Shown: one piece after another, positions 1 to 8,140 of the stretch
How positions within the stretch are numbered: the first letter of the stretch is position 1
Layout of the letters: each line of letters starts with the position of its first letter
NCBI GenBank assembly: GCA_036675505.1
Contig: JAKFEW010000156.1
Coordinates: forward strand, 32,234-96,233
Reading direction: 5' to 3'
Length of the DNA stretch: 64,000 nucleotides
Source of the DNA: JAKFEW01 sp036675505
GTDB lineage: Bacteria > Cyanobacteriota > Sericytochromatia > S15B-MN24 > JAQBPE01
The notes under the pieces: model-generated
Told to the model about the DNA's origin: nothing
What the model saw: the letters and a program-made list of their open reading frames with translations, nothing else
Databases searched by the model: none
Translations under genes and position numbers: made by a program

Positions 1-1
1 G

Positions 2-649
2 GCCGGCCTTTCGACCGGTGGTGCCGCGCTGCTCGTGGGTGGCGTGGGCCCGGCGCGCAAGGCCGCGCGGGCGGTCGTGATGCAGGCATTGCACCGGGCG
101 CGCCGGTCGATCGCCGTAATGGTCGACGCGCTGGACGACCCCGAGACGATCGCCGCCCTCGTCGGCGCCCGCCGCCGCGGCGTGGCGGTGCGCGTGCTGC
201 TCGCCGGCGACGCCGCCGATGTGGGTGGCCGCCTGGCGCGCACCGGGGCGATCGCGGCGCTCACCGCCGCGGGCATCCCGGTCCGCCTGCACCAGGCCGG
301 AGGCGCCGGCGCGGCGTTGACCGTGCGCGCGGCCGTCGTGGATGGCACCCAGCTCGTGCTCGGCTCGATGCCCTGGACCCGCGGCGGCTTCGTCGGCGGC
401 GGCGAGGTCGCGCTCGAGGTCCGCGGGGATGGCGTCGCGACGCTGCTGCAAGAGACCTTCGAGCGGGACTGGGAAGGTGCCGCACCTGCGCCGCTGCCCG
501 GCGCCGTGCGCCGCGTGGTGTCGGCCGTGGCCCCCGCGCTCGCCGCGCTGTCGCGCGCCGTGAAGGGCCGCCGCTGGGCGGTGCCGGACCTGAGGGTCGG
601 CGTGGTGCAGATCGCGGGCAAGCGCAAGCTGGTGGTGGACGTCCGCTAG
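2..649 (+). CDS. PLD-like domain protein, C-terminal part (5' end outside window)
   Basis: The frame is open from the first bases, so the start lies upstream of the window; 215 residues are visible. They resemble the C-terminal half of a phospholipase D/cardiolipin synthase-like protein: an alpha/beta stretch around bases 60-300, then a VVDGTQLVLGS segment near 330-366, which is where PLD enzymes carry HxKxxxxDG. Here the His and Lys positions are Thr (320-322) and Arg (326-328), and only the Asp (341-343) is kept. This half is therefore probably not catalytic, although a second motif could lie upstream. The last 55 residues form a basic tail. Function is not assigned beyond the fold. Confidence 0.6.
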   Translation, partial: AGLSTGGAALLVGGVGPARKAARAVVMQALHRARRSIAVMVDALDDPETIAALVGARRRGVAVRVLLAGDAADVGGRLARTGAIAALTAAGIPVRLHQAGGAGAALTVRAAVVDGTQLVLGSMPWTRGGFVGGGEVALEVRGDGVATLLQETFERDWEGAAPAPLPGAVRRVVSAVAPALAALSRAVKGRRWAVPDLRVGVVQIAGKRKLVVDVR

Positions 650-751
650 CTATCCTCCCTCATTCGTCCTCCTCCGTACTCCTCCCTCCCTGCGTGGCGG
701 GGGGCGGGGGTTTGGGCGTGCTCGTTCAGTGGGAAGTAACAGCAGCCCGGG

Positions 752-757
752 TATGAT
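752..757 (+). promoter_or_regulatory. candidate -10 element upstream of the MoxR operon
   Basis: TATGAT lies 46 bp upstream of the chosen MoxR start. No good -35 hexamer sits at the right distance, so this is tentative. Similar GGTAnnAT-like boxes precede several other genes in the window. Confidence 0.3.
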
Positions 758-803
758 CTCGCCGAGATCCGGGCCGCAGGCCCGCCAGAGCCCGAGGACG
801 TCC

Positions 804-1736
804 ATGATCGCCACCCACCCATGCCAGCCCCTCCTCGATAGCCTCCAGGCGGCGATCATCGGCAAGGAGCCCACGTTGAAGCTGGTCGTCGCCACGATGC
901 TGGCCGGCGGTCACGTGCTCCTCGAGGACGTCCCCGGCGTCGGCAAGACCCTCCTCGCGCGCACGCTGGCCCATGCGGTCGGCGGCGAGTGGAAGCGCGT
1001 CCAGTTCTCGCCGGACCTGTTGCCGAGCGACATCACCGGCGTGAACGTCTTCCACCCTGGCACCGGCGAGTTCCGCTTCGTGCGGGGCCCCATCTTCGCG
1101 AACGTGCTGCTCGCCGATGAGATCAACCGGGCCTCGCCGCGGACGCAATCGAGCCTGCTCGAGGCGATGGAGGAGGCGCGCGTCACGATCGACGGCCATA
1201 CGCATCCGCTGCCGACCCCTTTCCTCGTGATTGCGACGCAAAACCCCGTCGAGCACCATGGCACCTTCCCCTTGCCCGAGGCGCAGCTCGACCGGTTCGC
1301 CATCTCGGTCAGCATGGGCTACCCCACGGCGGCCGAAGAGCTGCGGCTGCTCGAGCGCGCGTCGGACAAGCCCACCCACCAGCTGCTCACGGGCCGGCCC
1401 GCGGCCACGCCGGAAGAGCTCCTGAGCTGGCAGGCTGCGGTGCGCGAGGTGCGCATCGACCCGACGCTCCAGGGTTACATCGTGCGCGTGGTGCACCGCA
1501 CGCGCGAGCACCCGGCGATCGCCCTCGGGGTGAGCCCCCGCGGCAGCTTGCTCTGGCAGCGCCTCGGCCAGGCGTTGGCCTGGCTCGACGGCCGCGACTA
1601 CGTCGTGCCGGACGACCTCAAGAAGGCCGCCGTGCCCGTGTTGGCGCACCGCCTGCTGCTGGCCGGCCGCACGGGCGTGCAGGCCCGGCGTGAGGCGATC
1701 GAGGCGATCCTCGCCGAACTGCCGATGCCGGATTAG
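804..1736 (+). CDS. MoxR-family AAA+ ATPase
   Basis: This is a 310-residue AAA+ ATPase of the MoxR/RavA type, a chaperone class that typically activates or assembles partner complexes. Walker A is GVGKT at residues 45-49, Walker B is LLADEINRA at 102-110, and a sensor-1 like IATQNP lies at 143-148. I chose the ATG at 804 because GAGG sits six bases upstream; a longer reading from 729 has no RBS and an atypical N-terminus. The stop is 12 bp before a DUF58 gene, and a transglutaminase gene follows. This is the classic MoxR-DUF58-TgpA order, so the three likely act together at the envelope. Confidence 0.93.
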   Translation: MIATHPCQPLLDSLQAAIIGKEPTLKLVVATMLAGGHVLLEDVPGVGKTLLARTLAHAVGGEWKRVQFSPDLLPSDITGVNVFHPGTGEFRFVRGPIFANVLLADEINRASPRTQSSLLEAMEEARVTIDGHTHPLPTPFLVIATQNPVEHHGTFPLPEAQLDRFAISVSMGYPTAAEELRLLERASDKPTHQLLTGRPAATPEELLSWQAAVREVRIDPTLQGYIVRVVHRTREHPAIALGVSPRGSLLWQRLGQALAWLDGRDYVVPDDLKKAAVPVLAHRLLLAGRTGVQARREAIEAILAELPMPD

Positions 1737-1748
1737 CTTGGACGACGC

Positions 1749-2864
1749 ATGACCAGCCAGGCCTGGGTCTACGTCCTCTTCGCCGGGGCGATCATCGTGG
1801 CGGCCTACCAGACGCAGGCCGGCTGGCTGTTCATCATGGGCGGCATCACGCTGGGCATGATCGTGCTGGCCTGGGCCGCGGCCCTGCAAAACCTCGCCGG
1901 CGTGAGGTTGCGCGCCCTGGCGCCGGCGCCCACCTGGCAAGGCGGCGTGGTCGAGTTGCCGGTCATCCTCGAGCGTACGGCCCGCGGGGCCTCGCGCGAC
2001 CTCCAGATCATGGCGGCGCCGCGCCGGCCGCGGTGGTGGTTCCGCTGGTGGCGCGACACGCTCGTGCCGACCGGCTGGCCCTACCTCACCATCGGCGTGC
2101 CTGCGACGGGGCGGGCCGACGCCGTGCTGCGCCTGCCCGCGCCCACGCGTGGCGAGTTCCCGCTGCCCCCGCTGGTGGTGCAGAGCGCCTGGCCACTCGG
2201 CCTGATCGCCGCGACGCTGGTGGTGGAGCTACCGCTGCGGTTCCTCGTGTATCCTGTCGGTCCATACCTGCGTGAGGTGCCCTGGCTCGCCGCGGCCGCC
2301 GCGCGGCGCGGCGCGGCCGCGCGCGCTGAAACCGGCCAAGGCCAGCTCCTGCGCTCGGTGCGCGAATACCGCGCGGGCGACCCCTGGCGGCAGATCCACT
2401 GGCGGACCACGGCGCGGCTCGGCGTGCCGCACGTGAAGGAGTCCGAGCGCGAGGCCGGCGAGGAGCTCGAGCTCTGGCTCGACCTGCGCGCCGACGTGCA
2501 CACCCCCGCCACGCTCGAGCACATGATCACCGTCGCGACGGCGCTGGTGACCCACGCCCGCGAGTTGGGCCGGACCGTCCGCCTGACGACCCAGCCCGAG
2601 GCCGAGCCCGAGGCGATCGGCCGGCCCGGCGACGCGAACCTCGTCTGGCTGGCCCTCGCGCGCGCGATTGCGCCGGTGGGTGCCGTGCAGGGTCCCGAGC
2701 GAGCGATCGCCCTCTCGCCCGGGCCGTTGCCCGGCTGGCACGCCTGGGCCGCCGCGCTCATCCTCTGCCCTGCGGAACCGCCCGCGAGCACGGAGGCCAC
2801 CGCCACCTGCCCGGTGGGCGCCGACATCGCCGAGGCGCTCGCCGCGGGGAGGCTCGCCCCATGA
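1749..2864 (+). CDS. DUF58 domain membrane protein
   Basis: This 371-residue protein has two N-terminal hydrophobic segments (about residues 7-23 and 26-46) followed by a soluble domain. The DUF58 signature SVREYRAGDPWRQIHW lies around residues 203-218. DUF58 proteins have a von Willebrand A-like fold and are encoded with MoxR ATPases; their biochemical role is not settled. It starts 12 bp after the MoxR gene, and its stop overlaps the next gene's start in an ATGA arrangement, which indicates translational coupling to the transglutaminase. Confidence 0.9.
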   Translation: MTSQAWVYVLFAGAIIVAAYQTQAGWLFIMGGITLGMIVLAWAAALQNLAGVRLRALAPAPTWQGGVVELPVILERTARGASRDLQIMAAPRRPRWWFRWWRDTLVPTGWPYLTIGVPATGRADAVLRLPAPTRGEFPLPPLVVQSAWPLGLIAATLVVELPLRFLVYPVGPYLREVPWLAAAAARRGAAARAETGQGQLLRSVREYRAGDPWRQIHWRTTARLGVPHVKESEREAGEELELWLDLRADVHTPATLEHMITVATALVTHARELGRTVRLTTQPEAEPEAIGRPGDANLVWLALARAIAPVGAVQGPERAIALSPGPLPGWHAWAAALILCPAEPPASTEATATCPVGADIAEALAAGRLAP

Positions 2865-4942
2865 TGAGCCGCATCGTCCAGCGGGCAGCGGACTCGCCTG
2901 CCCCGCCGTCGTCGGTACGGCCCGCGAGCCATCCGGCCGCAGGCCCCGAGAGCTCGATCCGGCTGCGGCTGGCGGTCCTCACGAACACGCTGGTCGCCTT
3001 CCTGGCCTATGGCATGGTCGACGTGGACGTGGCGATCGCCCTGCCCATGATCGCCGTGTGTTGCGGCATGGCCTTCAGCCACTGGCGGCGCGGCCACCGC
3101 AACCTCGCGCTCAAGTGGCTGCTCGCGATCGGCATGCTTTACGCGCTGTGGAGCGCGCTCGGCAACTTGGTGAGGGGCGCCGTCGACCCACGCCTCGCGC
3201 TCGCGCAGCTGCTCTTCTGGCTTCAGGTCTTGAACAGCTTCGACCTTCCACGGCGACGCAACCTGCGCGTCGCCGTGCTGGTGGCCGCGGTCCTGATGGT
3301 CGTGACCGGCACGCTGAGCCGCACGGTCGATTACGGCGCGTTGCTGCTGCTCTTCGCGGTCACGCTGGTCTGGTCGTGCTACGAGGCCTTTGCGGCCGAG
3401 GCCGGTGCTCGGCCCGCTCCGCCGGCCCGAACCGTGGGCCTCACCGCCGCGGCGATGGCCTTCGTGCTCGTGGTCGCGACGCCGCTGTTCCTGCTCGCGC
3501 CGCGCAAGGAGCGTCAACTGACGGGGGCCGCGCTGCCGTTCTCGGTCTTCATCCCCACGCTCGGCCTCGAGAGCCCGCGCATCCGCTCCTCGGCCCAGGC
3601 CGATGGCGGCGGTGAGGCGGGCGCCAACCAGAACCGCGCGGCGTTCGGCGCCTTCGCCGAAGCCCTCGATCTCAACACCCGCGGCGCCCCTTCCGAGGAG
3701 GTGATCCTGCGGGTCCAGACGGACCGGCCGCAATACTGGCGTGCCGTCGCATATGATCGCTACGACGGCCGCATCTGGTCGATGAGCCGGCCGGACGAGG
3801 TGACCCCCTTCAACGTGGCCACGCCGCCGATGCGCCTCGGCCGTCCGACGGGCCAGTCGCCGGGCGAGCTGATCACCCAGACCGTTTACGTCGAGCGCGA
3901 TCAGGCCAACCTGATTTTCTCGGCCTGGACGCCCACGGCCGTTTACTTCCCCACGTCGCTCATCTGGCGCGACCACTACGGCAACCTGCGCTCGCCGGTC
4001 TCGCTGCAGAAGGAAATGTACTACTCGGTCGTCTCCGAGGCGCCGATCATCAACCGGCGGGTCCTGGCGCGGGCGGCGCTCCACCCGGTGCCGACCGAGT
4101 TGCAGCACTACCTCGCGTTGCCGAAGCTGACGGATCGGGTGCGCCAGGCGGCGAAGTCGGCCGCCGGGGGCGCTCGGCGGCCTTACGAGGTGATGGTCGC
4201 GCTGCGCGACCACCTGGCGCTCGGCTACCCCTACGACCTGAACGTGCCCGTGGCGCCGCCCGGCATGGAGTGCGTCGACCACTTCCTCTTCGATCAGAAG
4301 AAAGGCTTCTGCCAGCAGTTCGCCACCGGCCTGGCCGTGATGGGGCGCGTGAACGGCGTGCCCACACGGCTCGTGACGGGCTTCGTGCCAGGCGACTACA
4401 ACCCCTTCACGGGCCTCTGGGAGGTCAAGGGCAAGCACGCCCACGCCTGGGTCGAGGCCTACCTGCCAGGCGTCGGCTGGGTGCCGTTCGACGCCACGCC
4501 GTCCTCGTGGATGCCGGACTTCGGCAAGGAAGAGGCGGTGCCAGGCTCGACCATGCTGACGGCGGTCGTGCGCTACCTCGAGCCCTTCGTGCGCCGCTGG
4601 GGCTGGCTGGTCGTCACGCTCGCGCTGGCGACGATCGGCTGGGGGACGGCCCGCTGGCTGGCCGCGCGCCGGCGCGACCCGGTCGGGCCCGCCACGCGCG
4701 CCTATCGCCGCCTGCGCAGCCGCCTGGCTGTCCGTGGCGTGCCCGACCGGCCCGGCGACGCGCCGCGTGAGTGGCTCGCAGCGGCGGCCGGCGTGCCCGA
4801 GGTGGGTCCCGCGCTGGCGGATCTCACGGCGTTCGTCGCGCTGTACGAGGCGGAGCGCTTCGGCGGCGCCCCAGCCGACGCGGAAGTCGTGGCGCTGGCC
4901 CGGCGCGCCGAGGCTGCCCTGGGGCCTGTGAGGCGTTTCTGA
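2861..4942 (+). CDS. TgpA-like membrane transglutaminase (DUF3488/DUF4129 type)
   Basis: This 693-residue protein has several N-terminal membrane helices (about residues 35-215), an extracytoplasmic transglutaminase-like core, one further membrane helix (about 575-595) and a DUF4129-like cytoplasmic tail. The catalytic triad is visible: Cys484 in KKGFCQQFA, His528 in KHAHAWVEAYLPG and Asp544 in VPFDATP. Family members are membrane-bound transglutaminase-like proteins usually linked to MoxR/DUF58 genes; the substrate is unknown. It starts inside the DUF58 stop (4-bp overlap). After its stop comes a palindromic repeat, then a separate cluster. Confidence 0.92.
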   Translation: MMSRIVQRAADSPAPPSSVRPASHPAAGPESSIRLRLAVLTNTLVAFLAYGMVDVDVAIALPMIAVCCGMAFSHWRRGHRNLALKWLLAIGMLYALWSALGNLVRGAVDPRLALAQLLFWLQVLNSFDLPRRRNLRVAVLVAAVLMVVTGTLSRTVDYGALLLLFAVTLVWSCYEAFAAEAGARPAPPARTVGLTAAAMAFVLVVATPLFLLAPRKERQLTGAALPFSVFIPTLGLESPRIRSSAQADGGGEAGANQNRAAFGAFAEALDLNTRGAPSEEVILRVQTDRPQYWRAVAYDRYDGRIWSMSRPDEVTPFNVATPPMRLGRPTGQSPGELITQTVYVERDQANLIFSAWTPTAVYFPTSLIWRDHYGNLRSPVSLQKEMYYSVVSEAPIINRRVLARAALHPVPTELQHYLALPKLTDRVRQAAKSAAGGARRPYEVMVALRDHLALGYPYDLNVPVAPPGMECVDHFLFDQKKGFCQQFATGLAVMGRVNGVPTRLVTGFVPGDYNPFTGLWEVKGKHAHAWVEAYLPGVGWVPFDATPSSWMPDFGKEEAVPGSTMLTAVVRYLEPFVRRWGWLVVTLALATIGWGTARWLAARRRDPVGPATRAYRRLRSRLAVRGVPDRPGDAPREWLAAAAGVPEVGPALADLTAFVALYEAERFGGAPADAEVVALARRAEAALGPVRRF

Positions 4943-4944
4943 TT

Positions 4945-4996
4945 TGACCGCCTCCGGCGGTAGAGCCGCGGGCGCTAGCCGCGGGCGCTAGCCGCG
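4945..4996. repeat. dispersed 31-bp palindromic repeat (copy A) plus 13-bp tandem units
   Basis: Bases 4945-4975 match, in reverse complement and with one mismatch, the 31-bp element found twice in the lptA-like gene (31182-31212, 31215-31245); a diverged copy is at 29939-29969. The element contains a short perfect hairpin, ACCGCC-GGA-GGCGGT. Directly after it, the 13-bp unit GCCGCGGGCGCTA (4965-4977) is repeated at 4978-4990, with a 6-bp partial third copy. It starts 3 bp after the transglutaminase stop and could form RNA hairpins there, but it has no T-tract. Confidence 0.8.
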
Positions 4997-5054
4997 TCCG
5001 ATCGGGCTTCCGAGGGTATAAAACGAACGGTCGGGCGGCCGATTTGTTAAATCT

Positions 5055-5083
5055 TTGTTTGCTGTGTGAAACGATCGTTAAAT
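5055..5083 (+). promoter_or_regulatory. sigma70-like promoter for the 5-12 kb cluster
   Basis: The -35 is TTGTTT (5055-5060) and the -10 is TTAAAT (5078-5083), separated by 17 bp. It lies in the locally AT-richer stretch upstream of the metalloprotease-like gene and would give a leader of about 95 nt. A small CCCGG/CCGGG inverted repeat falls inside that leader. Prediction from sequence only. Confidence 0.5.
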
Positions 5084-5184
5084 GCGGCAAGCACCCGGAC
5101 CACCTCCCCGAAGAAGACCGTAGACGACCAGATTAACCCGGACATCAACCGGGCTTCACCTCGGAACGCACACTGGAGGCTCCC

Positions 5185-7167
5185 ATGAGCAACATCTCGA
5201 AGGTCACGAACACCCCCGGCACCGGCCCCCTCGCCGGCCAGCGCAGCACCGGCCCGCTCAAGGTCGACGAGCTCGCGAAGCTGGTCGAGCTGCTGCCGGT
5301 CGAGGATCAGGTCAACATCGCGGGCGGCGCCGCCCCCGCGATCGCGTTCCCGCCGGTCTTCGAGAAGCTCTCGACGCGCGACAAGAACGCGCTCAACGAG
5401 CTGCCGCCTGCGGTCGTGAAGGAGCTGCTCACCAACGTGTCGGCCAACGTCGACGCCGCGAAGCTCGAGATTTCGGGCCGCCTGCTCAACAAGGCGAAGG
5501 CGCTGGTCGGTGGCGAAGGCGTGAGCTTCGAGCCTGCCGAGGCGTTCCGTGTCTCGGATGCGGCGATCGCTTTCCAGGTGATCAACGACCTCTCGCGCGC
5601 CGACCGTGCGCGGATCGAGGGCGTGACCTTCAACCGCAAGTCGTCCGTGCTCCTGTCTGGCGCCCACGGCGGCCGCGAGGCCGACGGCGCCGCGATCATG
5701 AACGTCGAGAAGGGCAAGGGCCTGTTCGGTCAGCTCGGCTACCGACTGGCCTCGCTCTTCGAGAAGTGGTCGCTCATCGCCCCGCTCGGCCTCATGCTCA
5801 AGGCCTGGTTCCCGCACGCGCTGGCCGAGTACCGCAACCGCGTCATCGAGATCGGCGACGCGCAGGCCACGCGCATGAAGGAGACGTTGACCCACGAGAT
5901 TGGCCACCAGGTGCAGTTCGGCAAGGAGATGGACCTGGCCGGCATCAACGAGTGGGCGAAGCTCTCGGGCTGGAAGAACGCCACCGGCGAGGGCTCGGTC
6001 GTGGTCGACGAGAACGGCGTGCTGCGCGGCTTCAACAAGGACGTGCGGCCCACGCGCACCAACAACTTCGTGTACGAGAACTTCACCGAAGACCTCACCC
6101 CGGCGAAGGCCCGCGAGGTCCTCAAGGACATCCACGACCCCGAGCTCAAGCGCGAGTTCGAGCAGACGCTCAAGGTGAAGCAGAATCTGCGCGGCGCGAT
6201 CAAGGAGATCTTCGGCGTCGAGGCGCTCGGCTACTCGATGACCGACCCGCTCGAGGACTTCGCGGAAAGCTACCGCGCGTTTTACATGGATCCCGAGCTG
6301 CTCGTGAAGAAGGCGCCCGACAAGTTCCTGTTCATCAACGCCCAGAGCCGCCGCTTCGCGCCGGACCAGGTGCAGGACTTCTTCACCCGCTCGAACAAGG
6401 ATGCCAAGAAGATCGCGACCGGCCTCGCCGGCACCGGCATCGCCCAGGAGACCGTCGACCGCGTCTTCAAGGCGAACGGCATCTCCGCCGACGTCCAGGC
6501 CCTCGCCGCCAGCGCGGGCGCCGAGCTCGCCAAGGGCGCAGGTGCGATCCCGGCGTTCCGCCAGGCCTACATGATGGTGCAGCAGAAGGCCGCCGAGAAG
6601 GACCTCGCCTTCGTGAGCGCCTTCACCCAGGACCCCGGCAAGGCGCTCGGCGACCTCTGGGAGAAGCTGTCGCCGGCCGAGCGTGGGCAGTTCGCCGACG
6701 AAGGCAAGCGCGTCGAGCTGGTCCAGAAGATGCAGCGCGGCCAGATGAGCTACGTCTCGGCGGCCAACCAGGGCTACAAGGACATCGAGATCGCGGCGAT
6801 CCAGCAGTTCGGCCGCAAGCTGATGGACGACGGCGACTTCCGCAAGGCCCTGCAGCAGAACCCGCGCCAGGCGCTCGCCTCGGTCGCGAAGAACATGCCG
6901 CCCGCGCTGCTCAAGGCCCTCACGGACCCCAAGATGCAGGCCAGCTTCAAGCAGTTCGCCGGCACGATCGACCGTCTCGTCGCCTACGACAACATCCCGC
7001 TGCTCGGCGGCGGCGACATGCGCGAGGCCTTCGAGAAGAACCTCAAGAACGTGAACGAGGAAGCGCTGACGGCGTCGCTCGGCGTGCTGCGCGACGACCC
7101 CGAGAAGATGGCCAAGATGTTCGTCGGCCTCGAGCAAAACTTCCTGGGCGACAAGGGCGGCGGCTAA
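5185..7167 (+). CDS. putative zinc metalloprotease, anthrax-lethal-factor-like catalytic core
   Basis: This is a 660-residue protein without an obvious signal peptide or membrane segment. A TLTHEIGHQVQFG motif (His237, Glu238, His241) fits an HExxH zinc site, and EDFAESYRAFYMDPE about 120 residues later supplies Glu361 at the place where lethal-factor-type gluzincins carry their third ligand (compare the DEFFAEAF pattern). The following segment KAPDKFLFINAQSRRF also resembles that family. The N-terminal 230 and C-terminal 280 residues are helical-looking and unrecognised. The start has a strong RBS (GGAGG). The next gene begins 9 bp downstream. Substrate and export route are unknown; the family assignment is my inference from motif order. 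Confidence 0.7.
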   Translation: MSNISKVTNTPGTGPLAGQRSTGPLKVDELAKLVELLPVEDQVNIAGGAAPAIAFPPVFEKLSTRDKNALNELPPAVVKELLTNVSANVDAAKLEISGRLLNKAKALVGGEGVSFEPAEAFRVSDAAIAFQVINDLSRADRARIEGVTFNRKSSVLLSGAHGGREADGAAIMNVEKGKGLFGQLGYRLASLFEKWSLIAPLGLMLKAWFPHALAEYRNRVIEIGDAQATRMKETLTHEIGHQVQFGKEMDLAGINEWAKLSGWKNATGEGSVVVDENGVLRGFNKDVRPTRTNNFVYENFTEDLTPAKAREVLKDIHDPELKREFEQTLKVKQNLRGAIKEIFGVEALGYSMTDPLEDFAESYRAFYMDPELLVKKAPDKFLFINAQSRRFAPDQVQDFFTRSNKDAKKIATGLAGTGIAQETVDRVFKANGISADVQALAASAGAELAKGAGAIPAFRQAYMMVQQKAAEKDLAFVSAFTQDPGKALGDLWEKLSPAERGQFADEGKRVELVQKMQRGQMSYVSAANQGYKDIEIAAIQQFGRKLMDDGDFRKALQQNPRQALASVAKNMPPALLKALTDPKMQASFKQFAGTIDRLVAYDNIPLLGGGDMREAFEKNLKNVNEEALTASLGVLRDDPEKMAKMFVGLEQNFLGDKGGG

Positions 7168-7176
7168 CCGACCGCC

Positions 7177-8127
7177 GTGGGCGCCGCCGAGGTCGCGACC
7201 CTCGTCCGGGGGGCCGCCGAGCGCCCGGGTCTGCCGCCCCTGATGGCGGAGCAAGTCCGGGCGGTGCTCGGCAAGAAATTGGCGGTCTACGCGCGCGTGC
7301 CGGTGTGGTGCGTGCCCGAGGTGCCGCGGCGCTGCCTGCGCGCGCTCGGCGGGCCCGAGCCGCTCGGTGAGGCGCTGGCCGCCGCGTGTGTGCTCTACAA
7401 CTGCGCCGGCGACATCATCGACGACGCCCAGGACGACGAGCTCGCGGGCAACCCGGCCTGGCGCGGCTGGGACTGGCGGGACGCCGTCAATGTGGGCACC
7501 TGCCTGCTTTTCACCCACGGCAACTTCCTCGCCGGTCTCGATGCGCCCGCCGACGTGCGGGCGAGCTGGGCGCGGGCGTTTTGCGAAGGCGGCCGGACGC
7601 TGACGGCAGGCCAGCATGTCGACCTGCGCGCGCATGCGGGCGCCGACCTCGACGAGGAGGCCGTGTTGCGGCTGGGCGCCGAGAAGGCGGGCGCGGCGAT
7701 CGGGGCCTTCGCGGCCCTCGCGCCAATCTGGGCCGGCCGCCCCGACGTCGCGGCCTGGCACGCGCTGGGGGTGACGATCGGCCAACTCTTCCAGCTCGTG
7801 AGCGATCTCGCGCCATACGCATCGTTCGGCCCGCACGCCGATCTCGCCGCCGCCAAGCTGACGCTGCCGCTGCTGGTGGCCCGCGACATGGACCCGGCCA
7901 TCGCCGCGCTTTGGGAAGGCGGCCTGCCGCTCTCACCGGCGCGCCAGGAGGAGCTGCGCAGGCGGGTCGTGGCGTCGGGCGCCGTTAGCTACGCCCGAAT
8001 GCGGGTAGAAGTCTTGCAACGTGAGGCTTCGAGCCAGATCGACGCCCTCGGCGTGCCCACGCTCGCGACCGAGCTCGGCCCCGTCCTCCAGGCTGCCGAC
8101 CTGGGCGACGAGGGGCCCAACATCTAG
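7177..8127 (+). CDS. polyprenyl-synthetase-like protein with degenerate second Asp motif
   Basis: This 316-residue all-alpha protein resembles isoprenyl diphosphate synthases. The first aspartate-rich region is intact (DIIDDAQDDE, residues 79-88) and GQHVDL follows at 145-150. At the second region the sequence is FQLVSDLAPY (residues 205-214) rather than FQxxDDxxD, so two of the three acidic residues are Ser209 and Pro213. KLTLPLL (227-233) matches the usual KxTLP segment. ComQ-type peptide prenyltransferases belong to this superfamily, but I cannot show that this is one. Start is GTG, 9 bp after the metalloprotease-like gene and 13 bp before the phosphatase, so it is probably cotranscribed. 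Confidence 0.7.
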   Translation: MGAAEVATLVRGAAERPGLPPLMAEQVRAVLGKKLAVYARVPVWCVPEVPRRCLRALGGPEPLGEALAAACVLYNCAGDIIDDAQDDELAGNPAWRGWDWRDAVNVGTCLLFTHGNFLAGLDAPADVRASWARAFCEGGRTLTAGQHVDLRAHAGADLDEEAVLRLGAEKAGAAIGAFAALAPIWAGRPDVAAWHALGVTIGQLFQLVSDLAPYASFGPHADLAAAKLTLPLLVARDMDPAIAALWEGGLPLSPARQEELRRRVVASGAVSYARMRVEVLQREASSQIDALGVPTLATELGPVLQAADLGDEGPNI

Positions 8128-8140
8128 ACAGCCAGCCGTC

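Noticed and set aside
729..803. Earlier start for the MoxR ATPase
   Set aside because: No RBS, and residues before the Met at 804 do not look like a MoxR N-terminus.
2081..4444. Long minus-strand open frame across the transglutaminase gene
   Set aside because: Shadow composition; conflicts with a well-supported operon.
4943..5184. tRNA or other structured RNA gene in an intergenic stretch
   Set aside because: No cloverleaf, TTCGA-type loop or paired CCA end; the structure is explained by the palindromic repeat and a promoter.
5047..7836. 930-codon open frame on the minus strand across the metalloprotease-like gene
   Set aside because: It has shadow composition, no RBS and no domain; the plus-strand genes have real motifs.
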